Shown here one piece after another: positions 1 through 8,668 of a DNA stretch of 64,000 nucleotides. Under the pieces are notes generated by a model, which searched no databases, was not told where the DNA came from, and saw only the letters and a list, made by a program, of their open reading frames with translations. Origin of the DNA: Ruminococcus sp. (GTDB lineage Bacteria > Bacillota > Clostridia > Oscillospirales > Acutalibacteraceae); the NCBI GenBank assembly GCA_017403985.1, contig JAFRDE010000020.1, positions 203,374 through 267,373 on the forward strand, in the 5' to 3' direction. Made by a program: the position numbers and the translations under genes. Numbering within the stretch: position 1 is the stretch's first letter; each line of letters begins with the position of its first letter.

Positions 1-25
1 CCATAATCACTTTGATTTGTTCCAA
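1..25 (-). CDS. 5' end of a gene cut by the window edge
   Basis: Only about eight codons are visible (TTG start, reading MEQIKVIM). A strong AGGAGG ribosome site lies five bases upstream, just past the stop codon of the ATP-grasp gene, so this is probably the next gene of the polysaccharide operon. No family can be named from so little sequence. The start is inferred from the ribosome site alone. Confidence 0.4.
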
Positions 26-34
26 ATAAACCTC

Positions 35-1138
35 CTAAAGACAAAAAATATAGAAACCGTGTCGATTTGAGCTATCTGTAACCAGCATATCAAAGTTTAA
101 ATCAAATTCACTTTTTCTAATAATACCATCATGATTAACGGTCTTATAATAATTCATGTCATCTTTGGAAATTATAAAGTTTACCTGTACAGACTTTGGT
201 TCCATAATTATACTAAAATCGGGTTCATTTCCGCAAGCAACATCTATAACCATCTTGATGTAATCCATTCCAGTTGAAATAGGCGTCAAATCAGTTCCGA
301 TACAATCTCCGCCCATACGAGCACCGATTTCTATGATCCCAATTTCTCCATTGTCTAAAAATCGGAATTCAACATGAGCCGCACTGTCAGTGATATCAAG
401 CGCTTTTATCGCTCTATCTATCGCTTTTTTTGCAACAGATTTCTGATAATCAGATAAATCAGCAGGTTGCTTGTGCCCTTTTTCGATATAATGAGGGTAC
501 CCGGTTGTTATTTTTTGTGTAAAGGCCAGAATAGATACCTTTCTATGAAACACTATACACTCTGCGCTGTATTCCGGGCCATCCATAAACTCTTCTACAA
601 TTGCCTTACCTTTAAGTGATTCTTTACAAGCAACCTTTATCGCATGAGCAATTTCATCCATAGAATCAACTCGGGTAACACCCTTAGAACTCCATCTATC
701 AGTCGGTTTGACAATTATCGGGAAATGCAGTTTGGAAAGATCCAAAGCCTGTAAATCTCCATTTGTCTCAAAAAAGCGAGGGCAATATATACCACCATAT
801 TCCTGAAATGCTTTTCTCATCTCATATTTATCTCTAGCTACAACATCTGTGCGTTCAGGATTACACGGCAGCCCCAAATGTCTCGCAACATACGCAACCG
901 TAGGCACAGCAAAATCGGATGTGATAGAACATATTCCACAGATTCCTATTTCCCTGCACTTTTCGAGAATCTCTTCTTTTTCGGAAACCGAAATAGGATA
1001 GAAATAATCTGCAGCAAATTCTCCCGGATCACCACATTGCCAGGCAAAAACATGGGTTTCATATCCAAGATTTTTTGCTTTGAGAATAAGAAGTGTAATC
1101 GAATCATTAGCACCAATTATCGCAAGTTTTTTTTTCAT
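35..1138 (-). CDS. ATP-grasp family ligase
   Basis: This looks like a carbamoyl-phosphate-synthase-type ATP-grasp enzyme, which couples ATP cleavage to joining a carboxylate to an amine or thiol. The N-terminus reads KKKLAIIGANDS, a Rossmann-like pre-ATP-grasp fold. The middle has an ATP-binding segment (FPIIVKPTDRWSSKGV) and VEEFMDGPEYS. The metal site is EIGARMGGD near the C-terminus. I start it at the MKKKL methionine rather than seven codons earlier because GAGAGGG lies upstream of it. In a glycan cluster with an aminotransferase it may attach an amino acid or similar group to an amino sugar. That role is inference; the fold is clear. Confidence 0.8.
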   Translation of the reverse strand: MKKKLAIIGANDSITLLILKAKNLGYETHVFAWQCGDPGEFAADYFYPISVSEKEEILEKCREIGICGICSITSDFAVPTVAYVARHLGLPCNPERTDVVARDKYEMRKAFQEYGGIYCPRFFETNGDLQALDLSKLHFPIIVKPTDRWSSKGVTRVDSMDEIAHAIKVACKESLKGKAIVEEFMDGPEYSAECIVFHRKVSILAFTQKITTGYPHYIEKGHKQPADLSDYQKSVAKKAIDRAIKALDITDSAAHVEFRFLDNGEIGIIEIGARMGGDCIGTDLTPISTGMDYIKMVIDVACGNEPDFSIIMEPKSVQVNFIISKDDMNYYKTVNHDGIIRKSEFDLNFDMLVTDSSNRHGFYIFCL

Positions 1139-1167
1139 ATAACAATTGTTCCCTCTCATCTATATAA

Positions 1168-1194
1168 TTAAACCTTTTCAAAGCTCTTAGCCAT
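1168..1194 (-). other. eight-codon ORF with strong ribosome site
   Basis: ATG followed by seven codons (MAKSFEKV) and TAA, preceded by GGAGGG at ideal spacing (bases 1201-1207). It sits between the acyltransferase and ATP-grasp genes. It could be the surviving start of a decayed gene or a translated leader. I cannot assign a role. Confidence 0.25.
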
Positions 1195-1331
1195 CTCAAT
1201 ACCCTCCTACCCCTTTCATCCACTACTCACATTTAATGCAACAGAATCGTAGTGAACTGGTCCATTATGCCTTCAACGAACACATTGCTTATATAAATCC
1301 AAAAGAAAAGATTTTCCAAATACGACGTTCT

Positions 1332-2480
1332 CTATATCACTACTTTTTGCACAGCGTTCAAAACCCTATCAAGGATTTTGTAATACCAATTTTCTAAGAA
1401 GCAACACAACTTCATCACACGAAGCAACTTAAAAAGGACAAACCTTAGCTTATCAATTAAAGAACATATCAACCAAATCGTTAATGCTAATCCCAATAGG
1501 ATCGCAATCAATAAAGCGGTATTAAAACCATAAAAAACATTTAGATTTCCATATAATAATGGTTGCAAATACCCGTTTTCGTGAATCAATAAGACGCCAA
1601 ATGAGGCAGGTGCAAAAAAAGATATTAGTGCGATGGTTTTCTTGTCGGTTATTGTTATACTGGAAAAAAAGAGTACCAAAAATATAGCCGATAACAATAC
1701 AGTAGGAGTTGTATAATCTGTAATATTATTCAGTTTTGAGCCAAATATATAGTACCAAACTACTTCTATTCCCGCTTTATATATAAATGTAGCCAAACTG
1801 GAAACAAAATACATAAACAAATAAAAAATCGGCTTTCTATGGTGAACCTTATACTTATGTAAATACGCACCAAGGATATATAGTACAGAAAGCCACAAGG
1901 GACTATAACCGCTCATCGTGCAAAATATATCCCCGTACATAAACCTATTTACGGGTAAATTCTGCATCACGGAAAATAAACCTATCGAAACAACAATCAA
2001 ACATGACATCTTCCTAAAACTCATTTTTTCAATTAAAAAATTGAATGCAGGAACAAAGAACGCCATGCAAAAGTAACTTGCAAAATACCAGTTATTACAA
2101 AACAACACCGGAAAGCAATTGGATAATATAGAACTTCCACTAACACTTTCAGGAGAAATCGCTTTTGTTATCAGCGTTATTCCTAAACCATAGAAAACGA
2201 CTTCAAACCACAAGTAAATTAGCTTTGAATACTTGAATTTATGACCGTACCCTACAAAGCCTGATATCAGTGCGAAACTATCAACAGCACATCCCATAAA
2301 CGTATCAACAAATCTTACTGCTTCGTATTTTGTGGAAAGAAAGCCGATAGATTCCATCAGATCAGAGTGAGACACCAAATGCAAAAACACTATCATAATC
2401 ATAGATACTATACGAAGCAAATCTATCCCATAATTCCTTGCACTAATAGGCGCTATGGGTTCCGGCTGTTTATCTATCAT
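1332..2480 (-). CDS. membrane acyltransferase, acyltransferase-3 family
   Basis: About 382 residues with roughly ten hydrophobic segments. The start has the pattern of the acyltransferase-3 (OafA/WecH-like) family: NYGIDLLRIVSMIMIVFLHLV, with the family's R near the N-terminus and a histidine in the first membrane helix. Such enzymes move an acetyl or other acyl group from the cytoplasm onto a sugar on the outer side of the membrane. In this cluster it probably O-acetylates the glycan. The acceptor sugar cannot be told from sequence. Confidence 0.8.
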   Translation of the reverse strand: MIDKQPEPIAPISARNYGIDLLRIVSMIMIVFLHLVSHSDLMESIGFLSTKYEAVRFVDTFMGCAVDSFALISGFVGYGHKFKYSKLIYLWFEVVFYGLGITLITKAISPESVSGSSILSNCFPVLFCNNWYFASYFCMAFFVPAFNFLIEKMSFRKMSCLIVVSIGLFSVMQNLPVNRFMYGDIFCTMSGYSPLWLSVLYILGAYLHKYKVHHRKPIFYLFMYFVSSLATFIYKAGIEVVWYYIFGSKLNNITDYTTPTVLLSAIFLVLFFSSITITDKKTIALISFFAPASFGVLLIHENGYLQPLLYGNLNVFYGFNTALLIAILLGLALTIWLICSLIDKLRFVLFKLLRVMKLCCFLENWYYKILDRVLNAVQKVVI

Positions 2481-2515
2481 TTTAATCCTTTCTCCTTATC
2501 CGGACAAGTAATCAT

Positions 2516-3700
2516 TCACTTTACAAATGCATTCACTACATTAATTATTTGATTTACTTCATCATCCGTCAGCCACATATGAAGCGGAAGAGTCATAATA
2601 TGCTGACTAACCTCATGTGCTTTGGGACAAGTCCCGTTTGCGTATGTATACATACTGTACTCAGTATTATCACGGTAATGAACTCCGCCGTAAATATCAT
2701 GTTTTGCAAGTTCCTGCAGCAGTGCCTCTCTGTCCGGTACAATGATCTCGAAAATATGATAGGAACATTCATCCGCATACGGCGCAGGAACAATTCTGAT
2801 GTTCGGATTATTTTTCAACCCCTCAGTATACATCTTTACGATTTCTCTTCTACGGGCATTTTCCTCATCCAGATATTGCAGCTGAACCAATCCGATAGCA
2901 GCCATAATTGCGTTGCCGTTGTACTTAAACCCAACATAGTCAACATCATACATCCATGAATAAGTGCCTTTATTGGAACGGGCATAAGTATCTTTATTGA
3001 TACCAAGCCAAGCTAACTGGCGAGCCAACTTATCGCTTTCTTCATCTTTGAAGCAAATCATACCGCTGTCACCGGTAGGAAGATTCTTGACCGCCTGGAA
3101 GGAATATACAGTCACATCTACGCCATCCCATGTGCCGGGAGTTACTCCGTTCACCCTGGTTCCGCTCATATGAGCACCATCCAGTATCAGCTTCAGATTA
3201 TGCTTTTTGCAAATCTTAATAATTTTATCTAACTGACCGACTCTGCCGCCGTAACCTACAAAAATGACCGCTCTTGTTTTTTCGGTAATCTTCTTTTCTA
3301 CGTCTTTAGGATCAAGGCAGAGATACTCGTCCACATCCGCAAAAGTGACATGAAGATTCTCATACATGATTGCATGATTGGTCGAGATAAAAGTGATAGG
3401 CGTCGAGATAATCTCATCGCCATCTTTCCAACCGTTCTGCATTTTCAGAATCTTAACTGCCAAATGCAATCCGACTGTATTTGAATTCAGATAATAAGCA
3501 TACTCGTGTCCGGTATACTCTTTCCACCCATTTTCAAACTGAACCGTTTTGAATCCCATGCCTGTCCAACCCTTTTCAAGGCATTCTCTGACAGCATCAA
3601 GACATTCATCAACATGAAATTTTGGCTTTAATACTTGAATTGGCATAACAACGATCCCCAAATCCTTTCCTTTTTCATCTTTGAGATAAAACACTTCCAT
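2516..3700 (-). CDS. DegT/DnrJ/EryC1-type sugar aminotransferase
   Basis: A PLP-dependent aminotransferase of the sugar-aminating family. The pattern WTGMGFKTVQFENGWKEYTG near the start, the DGAHMSGT metal/PLP segment and VYSFQAVKNLPTGDSG with the PLP lysine are all visible, and the length fits. It would convert a keto-sugar nucleotide to an amino sugar for the glycan. The listed start gives an 18-residue extension. The internal MPIQVLKPKF methionine (about 3646) would match the usual family N-terminus better, but neither has a strong ribosome site. Confidence 0.88.
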   Translation of the reverse strand: MEVFYLKDEKGKDLGIVVMPIQVLKPKFHVDECLDAVRECLEKGWTGMGFKTVQFENGWKEYTGHEYAYYLNSNTVGLHLAVKILKMQNGWKDGDEIISTPITFISTNHAIMYENLHVTFADVDEYLCLDPKDVEKKITEKTRAVIFVGYGGRVGQLDKIIKICKKHNLKLILDGAHMSGTRVNGVTPGTWDGVDVTVYSFQAVKNLPTGDSGMICFKDEESDKLARQLAWLGINKDTYARSNKGTYSWMYDVDYVGFKYNGNAIMAAIGLVQLQYLDEENARRREIVKMYTEGLKNNPNIRIVPAPYADECSYHIFEIIVPDREALLQELAKHDIYGGVHYRDNTEYSMYTYANGTCPKAHEVSQHIMTLPLHMWLTDDEVNQIINVVNAFVK

Positions 3701-3741
3701 AGGAATTCTAAATCTGCTTGGTCCTTCTCAAAAATAACTAT

Positions 3742-4773
3742 TTAAAATACTCCTCTATCAAATATATAATTTGTTTTATATTGATTCCCATTAAAGAATT
3801 CAGCAGCTTCGCTACCTCCGCAAAGACCGCCGACAAATGAGTCGCATTTTGATACAAGATTAATAGACGACATATACTCCAGAGCTTTCAAAAAAGCTCC
3901 ATCTTCTCGATCATATGTTATTGGCTTCTTTCTGAAATCATCATCTCGATAGTGCTTATCATAGTATTGTCTTTTATTCACTAAAACCTTATCTCCAAAA
4001 GCTTTTTTAACTTTATTTGCAATTGTTTCATCCTCCGTCGCTAAATACACATAATCAAGCTCATCTTTTAATAGCACTTCTTTAGCTTTAGAAATAAATT
4101 CGTCTACTGACGGTTGTTTAGGATGATTCTTTAAAGCAGCTTTTTCATATTCTACTCCTCGGATTAATGTGCCTAACACTCTTTTACCTTTAATGATCGT
4201 TTCATATTCGTCATCAAGATACTTTTGACAATCATCATTGTATACAACAAACATTTTGAACATTTTGTTCCAAAACATAACCCTTTGCGGATTTCGTGCA
4301 TCTTGCATATCTGGCCACACATATGTATTAAATGGACATATTATATAGTTTCCAGAACGCTTAACATCATTTAAATCCGCATCAAAAGGTTGCCTAAACA
4401 TCCTCTCCCAAAGGTTCTCTTCTGTATTATCTTTATTCTTTATATCATACAATGGCATATATCCATTTTCCAAGCACCAAAGGGTCAATGATATTACTTC
4501 AGAGATTAAACATACATTAACATAAGAATAGCTAAAAACCGTTTGCTCAATAACGCACCACTTATTATTCTTTTTCGCCCGATCAATAGTTGCGTTAAAA
4601 TCTTTCACAATAGGAGAATCTTTAAAAAATCTCTTTATTATCAAGTCTTCAACACTCGAATTTAATGCATCCTTGTTTCTTTTTGAAGAATTATAAACTC
4701 TAACAAGTAATCCATAAGGCAGTATGGATAACGATTTCAGTTTGATTCGATTTGTTAGATTTTGAGATTTCAT
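3742..4773 (-). CDS. fucosyltransferase-like glycosyltransferase (unassigned family)
   Basis: 343 residues, soluble. I see a GT-B-like C-terminal half with LGTLIRGVEY, VYLATEDE and SKCDSFVGGLCGGSEAA. These resemble the nucleotide-binding loops of O-/alpha-1,6-fucosyltransferase-like proteins in bacterial capsule loci, with the conserved arginine in LIRG. GDP-mannose genes nearby would provide a precursor of GDP-fucose, but no GDP-fucose synthase is in the window, so the donor is uncertain. It has its own upstream gap and a TATAAT box, so it may head a transcript unit. Confidence 0.55.
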   Translation of the reverse strand: MKSQNLTNRIKLKSLSILPYGLLVRVYNSSKRNKDALNSSVEDLIIKRFFKDSPIVKDFNATIDRAKKNNKWCVIEQTVFSYSYVNVCLISEVISLTLWCLENGYMPLYDIKNKDNTEENLWERMFRQPFDADLNDVKRSGNYIICPFNTYVWPDMQDARNPQRVMFWNKMFKMFVVYNDDCQKYLDDEYETIIKGKRVLGTLIRGVEYEKAALKNHPKQPSVDEFISKAKEVLLKDELDYVYLATEDETIANKVKKAFGDKVLVNKRQYYDKHYRDDDFRKKPITYDREDGAFLKALEYMSSINLVSKCDSFVGGLCGGSEAAEFFNGNQYKTNYIFDRGVF

Positions 4774-5141
4774 ACTGTATCCTCCTCAAAACTTCCGACG
4801 TATTATAACCGATCTTCTGAAAGGTCAATCAACTCAATAATATCCTTTTTCAACAAAGCATTTCATTGTCTTTTGAACATCCAGCATTATTTTATAAAAA
4901 CTGATGTATTGCAATAATAGCTACCAATAATTAAATTTAGTTTATCCGCTTTTTGGCATTTTTTGACTTTATTCTTTCTTTTAGCATTTTATTATCTACA
5001 GAAGTATTCGGATGAATACGATAAAGCTCATCAATATCTTTTGACAGAAGAAAAATTAGTAATACTTCGTCTGTCTGTCAAAAATGTATTCTCTTTCATT
5101 ATTCTTGTCAACCCTAATCTGCAATATTTGTCAAATAACTG
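4774..5141 (-). other. 368-bp AT-rich gap with a coding relic
   Basis: No complete gene is supported. On the minus strand, 4937-5077 stays open for 46 codons without an ATG and ends in a protein-like lysine-rich tail (RIHPNTSVDNKMLKERIKSK). Several TTGACA hexamers lie just upstream (around 5075-5130). This may be the remnant of a gene lost when modules of the locus were exchanged. Confidence 0.3.
4802..4828 (-). promoter_or_regulatory. candidate sigma-A promoter inside the polysaccharide locus
   Basis: On the minus strand a perfect TATAAT (4802-4807) lies about 30 bases before the ATG of the fucosyltransferase-like gene. A TTGACC (4823-4828) sits 15 bases upstream, or a TTGATT at 19. The spacing is not ideal. 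It would let the last four or five genes be made apart from the main transcript. Confidence 0.45.
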
Positions 5142-6329
5142 TTATAAACCTATCTCATGATAAAAATTATTCAATACAACTATTTCATTTTTATCTGTTC
5201 TAAGAATCTCTTTGCTCTCCCTGAGATAACCTGATGTGGTACCCTTTTTTCTAAAGAACCGGTGCACCCACGCAATCGGCAACAGCCATGGTTTACCATC
5301 CAAATAGGTGTACCTACTCTTGATCGTATCAACAGAGGGAAAAGCTCTTTTTCGCAGCGTATCTACACGCTTTACGGATTTGCCTTGAGAGTTCTTCCTC
5401 ACTTGTGATAGCTTTGCGGCTTTTCCATTATAGCCAAAAACACCTCCGTTGAGAGTAAAAGTCAGAAACTCATCTATAAACGCATCATCAAGGGTTTTCA
5501 ATGGAATCGGACTCCTTGTCTCAAACCATTTCTCAACCGCCGTAAAAACCGTGTTTACGAATCTGTCGATTCCGAGCGTATGAACTTCCTGCAGAAAATG
5601 TTCCCAGTCAATCTGATCCCGATATGCACGCAAGTAAAACGCAATATCCAGATACATCCGTATCCCCGCTCCGGAACCATAAACGTGTTTAGCAATATGA
5701 ATCAGAAGATACAGCAAATGAAATTCCGGATCCAGCGTAAAGGAATGTTGACCGATGCATATCGCGTGCTTCCAGAAACCTCTGAAATATGACTGATAGT
5801 CACATTTGTTGTTTAGATTAGAATCCAACAACTCCGTATGGATCTCATAATGCTCAGTGTTCTTCTCATAGGAATAAACCGGTTCCCAATCGTCAAGCAA
5901 TTGGTACCCATTTCGGCACATTAATGAGTTACTCTTACCACGACTCTCTTTCCTGATAGCAAAGTCAATATCGCCGTATGTACGCAACTCAGGAACCGTA
6001 TACAGATCCTTGACAATAAAACCTTTAAATAATAGGTGATCGATTCCATCATTATTCAACAAATCAATCAGCAATTTCATATCTTCGTCGCGCATGGTCG
6101 CGATCGTTATCGTAGACAGGAAGTCGCTTTCGTATTCCTCCTTAATCTCCGAGGGAATGTGACCTGTATCCGATTGCTGAAACACATACCCAACAATTCC
6201 GGAAATAGAATTGATTTCAACCAGACGATTGAAATTATCCCAGTCAACATTTACAGGAACAGCTAAATCTTTCTGATCATTGAGAAAAGCCTTCAGGATT
6301 TCAATAATAAAATAGTTACTAACACTCAT
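5142..6329 (-). CDS. nucleotidyltransferase-fold protein (NTP_transf_5 type)
   Basis: 395 residues. The core LLFKGFIVKDLYTVPELRTYGDIDFAI has the G-D-I-D-F metal site of the polymerase-beta-like nucleotidyltransferase fold seen in the uncharacterised NTP_transf_5 family. A later EIHTELLDS matches the family's third acidic position. Family members are common in exopolysaccharide and peptide-modification loci, but their substrate is not established. It overlaps the acetyltransferase gene upstream by four bases, so the two are probably co-translated. A paralogue lies at 39232-40389. Confidence 0.75.
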   Translation of the reverse strand: MSVSNYFIIEILKAFLNDQKDLAVPVNVDWDNFNRLVEINSISGIVGYVFQQSDTGHIPSEIKEEYESDFLSTITIATMRDEDMKLLIDLLNNDGIDHLLFKGFIVKDLYTVPELRTYGDIDFAIRKESRGKSNSLMCRNGYQLLDDWEPVYSYEKNTEHYEIHTELLDSNLNNKCDYQSYFRGFWKHAICIGQHSFTLDPEFHLLYLLIHIAKHVYGSGAGIRMYLDIAFYLRAYRDQIDWEHFLQEVHTLGIDRFVNTVFTAVEKWFETRSPIPLKTLDDAFIDEFLTFTLNGGVFGYNGKAAKLSQVRKNSQGKSVKRVDTLRKRAFPSVDTIKSRYTYLDGKPWLLPIAWVHRFFRKKGTTSGYLRESKEILRTDKNEIVVLNNFYHEIGL

Positions 6330-6904
6330 CTTATCCTTTTCGCAGGAACACCGCCCATAACAGCACCAGGTTCAACATCCTTAACAACACATGCATTGGC
6401 ACCGATTGTAACGTTATCTCCCAACGTAATCGGACCTAATACCTTTGCTCCACATGTTATTGTTACGTTATTTCCAATTATCGGTGGTCTGCCGCGTCCG
6501 GTATGACCAATTGTCACCTGTTGGTTAATCCAACAGTTTTCGCCGATCGAAGCAGCCGCAATCATAGTAGCAAATCCGTGCTGAATAAACAAACCTCCAC
6601 CTATTTCAGGCGTGTCAAGATATAAAGTATCCATTGGAGGATAAACGAATTTTACCCATCTTTTGTAAAAACCGCCTTTGCAACGGTAAAGAAACAAATT
6701 TCGAAATTCAGGATATTTACTCATCAACAGTGCTAATGATAAAACATCTCTGTCATCAATAGACAAAATCTCTTTCCACCGAGACAAATCCATCATTAGC
6801 TTTTTATTCTTCCATTGGATTCCGGGAAAAATTAATAGTAATCTCATAAAACAAAGAGCCGTCTTGAATTTGTATTTCATGCCTTTATTAGCTATTAATG
6901 ACAT
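6326..6904 (-). CDS. serine O-acetyltransferase-like hexapeptide transferase
   Basis: 192 residues ending in left-handed beta-helix repeats (IGENCWINQQVTIGHTG, IIGNNVTITCGAKVLG, LGDNVTIGANACVVKDV) and the usual GVPAKRIR tail. These enzymes transfer acetyl groups from acetyl-CoA to sugars or serine. In this context it probably acetylates a sugar of the repeat unit. GGAG supports the start. Confidence 0.82.
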   Translation of the reverse strand: MSLIANKGMKYKFKTALCFMRLLLIFPGIQWKNKKLMMDLSRWKEILSIDDRDVLSLALLMSKYPEFRNLFLYRCKGGFYKRWVKFVYPPMDTLYLDTPEIGGGLFIQHGFATMIAAASIGENCWINQQVTIGHTGRGRPPIIGNNVTITCGAKVLGPITLGDNVTIGANACVVKDVEPGAVMGGVPAKRIR

Positions 6905-6988
6905 ATTTTAACTCCAATTTCATTTGACTAGAATACTGTTTTTTGTTGTTTGAATCATAGCACATTTCTTTTCCATTGGATAAATATC

Positions 6989-8668
6989 TCAATTTGAATA
7001 TTCAATAAACAATACTTTCTCCATATCAGCCATCAGTTTTTCTTCAATGGTTTCTGCCTGAAGTTTATCATTCGCTGTTACGCTGATATACATTTTTAAC
7101 TTCGGTTCAGTGCCACTCGGACGGATTACAACCGAACAATCCTTCAAATACAATTTGAGAACGTCCGATTTGGGCAAGCCGTATAGTCCTTTGGAATAGT
7201 CTTCTGCTTTGATAACAACATAATCACCGATTCGATCGCTATGTGCGCGGAAGCCAGCCATAATCTCAGCCATTTTTTGCATTCCGGCAGAACCGGTAAA
7301 TTCATAACTGTGCAGCGAATTCAGACAGTAGCCATATGTGCTGTAAATCTCATCCAGTTTTTCAATCAGTGTGATACCGTTGGTTTTATAATACGCAAAC
7401 ATCTCGCAAATCATAAAGGCGGCATTCACGGCGTCCTTATCACGAACATATGAACCTGTCAGATAACCGTAGCTCTCTTCAAAACCGCAGATAAAATCAT
7501 CAACACGACCCTCAGCTTCCAGTCTTCCGATTACTTCTCCGATAAACTTAAAGCCGGTAAGCACATTGATCGTATCAACTCCGTAATGCGCCGCGATTTT
7601 CTCAGCTAAATCCATCGTTACTATCGTCTTAATAAAAACGGGATGTTCAGGCATCTTATGATGCTTTATTCTTTGTGAGCATACGAAATCCAAAAGCAGT
7701 AAGCCGACTTCATTACCGGTGAGCAATCTATACTCTTTTCCATCACGAACAGCGATACCGCAGCGATCGGCATCCGGGTCTGTCGCCAACAGCAATTCCG
7801 CTCCGACTCTTTTGCAATATTCCAATCCCAAACCCATTGCTTCTTGTATCTCGGGATTCGGATAAGGGCAGGTAGGGAATCTTCCATCGGGATTCTTCTG
7901 TTCCTCAACAAGCGTGATATTTGTAAAACCGGATTCAGCTAAAGCTCTTGTGACGGGCTTTAAACCGGTACCATTCAAAGGGCTGTAACCGATGGCTATA
8001 TCTCGATTGATAGCATCTCCAAATAAAACGCTCTGTCGCTTCACTTCATTGATATAATCAGTTAAAACGTCATCCGCGATATAGGATATCAGACCGTCTT
8101 TTACGCCTTCGTCAAATACAATGGTCTTTATATCATCAAAAATGTCAACCTGATTGATTTTAGACAGAATAGCATCTGCAGCATTTGTCGTAATTTGGCA
8201 GCCGTCAGCGCCATACACCTTATATCCGTTATACTTGCTTGGGTTATGGCTTGCCGTGATCATAACACCCGCAGAAGCCCCCAGTTTTCTGATTGCATAG
8301 GATACGGTAGGTACAGGAAGTAATTCAGCCCAAATATATACTTTGATACCATTGGCAGCGAAAACGCCGGCTGCTGTTTTAGCAAACACGTCGCTTTTGA
8401 TCCTGCTGTCATACCCGACAACAACAGACACACTATCTAATGAATCCCTAAGATAATCAGATAAGCCCTGACTGGCTTTGGCAACCACATACTCGTTCAT
8501 ACGATTGGTACCAACACCGATCGTACCACGCAAGCCGCCTGTACCGAATGCCAAATCACGATAAAAGGCGTCTTCTATCTCAGCTTCAGTCATGTTTTTT
8601 AACTCGCTCTGCAAATCTTCAATTTGCACACGATTGACCCAGCGCAAGTATTCCTGCTTATAATCCAT
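6989..8668 (-). CDS. manB: phosphomannomutase/phosphoglucomutase
   Basis: A full-length alpha-D-phosphohexomutase (559 residues). It has the phosphoserine loop TASHNP (residues 138-143), the metal loop DPDADR, the sugar-binding GFEESYGYL and the phosphate-binding IRPSGTEPK. It interconverts hexose-6-phosphate and hexose-1-phosphate. The gene overlaps the adjacent mannose-1-phosphate guanylyltransferase by 11 bases, so mannose is the likely substrate here, although proteins of this length often also serve as phosphoglucomutases. The name is by context. Confidence 0.9.
   Translation of the reverse strand: MDYKQEYLRWVNRVQIEDLQSELKNMTEAEIEDAFYRDLAFGTGGLRGTIGVGTNRMNEYVVAKASQGLSDYLRDSLDSVSVVVGYDSRIKSDVFAKTAAGVFAANGIKVYIWAELLPVPTVSYAIRKLGASAGVMITASHNPSKYNGYKVYGADGCQITTNAADAILSKINQVDIFDDIKTIVFDEGVKDGLISYIADDVLTDYINEVKRQSVLFGDAINRDIAIGYSPLNGTGLKPVTRALAESGFTNITLVEEQKNPDGRFPTCPYPNPEIQEAMGLGLEYCKRVGAELLLATDPDADRCGIAVRDGKEYRLLTGNEVGLLLLDFVCSQRIKHHKMPEHPVFIKTIVTMDLAEKIAAHYGVDTINVLTGFKFIGEVIGRLEAEGRVDDFICGFEESYGYLTGSYVRDKDAVNAAFMICEMFAYYKTNGITLIEKLDEIYSTYGYCLNSLHSYEFTGSAGMQKMAEIMAGFRAHSDRIGDYVVIKAEDYSKGLYGLPKSDVLKLYLKDCSVVIRPSGTEPKLKMYISVTANDKLQAETIEEKLMADMEKVLFIEYSN

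Noticed and set aside
1237-1398. Plus-strand 53-codon frame starting MQQNRSELVHYAF
   Set aside because: No good ribosome site, and it runs into the end of the acyltransferase gene on the other strand. Probably chance.
4963-5160. Plus-strand 65-codon frame in the 4.8-5.1 kb gap
   Set aside because: Ribosome site absent and sequence not protein-like. The minus strand carries the better coding relic.
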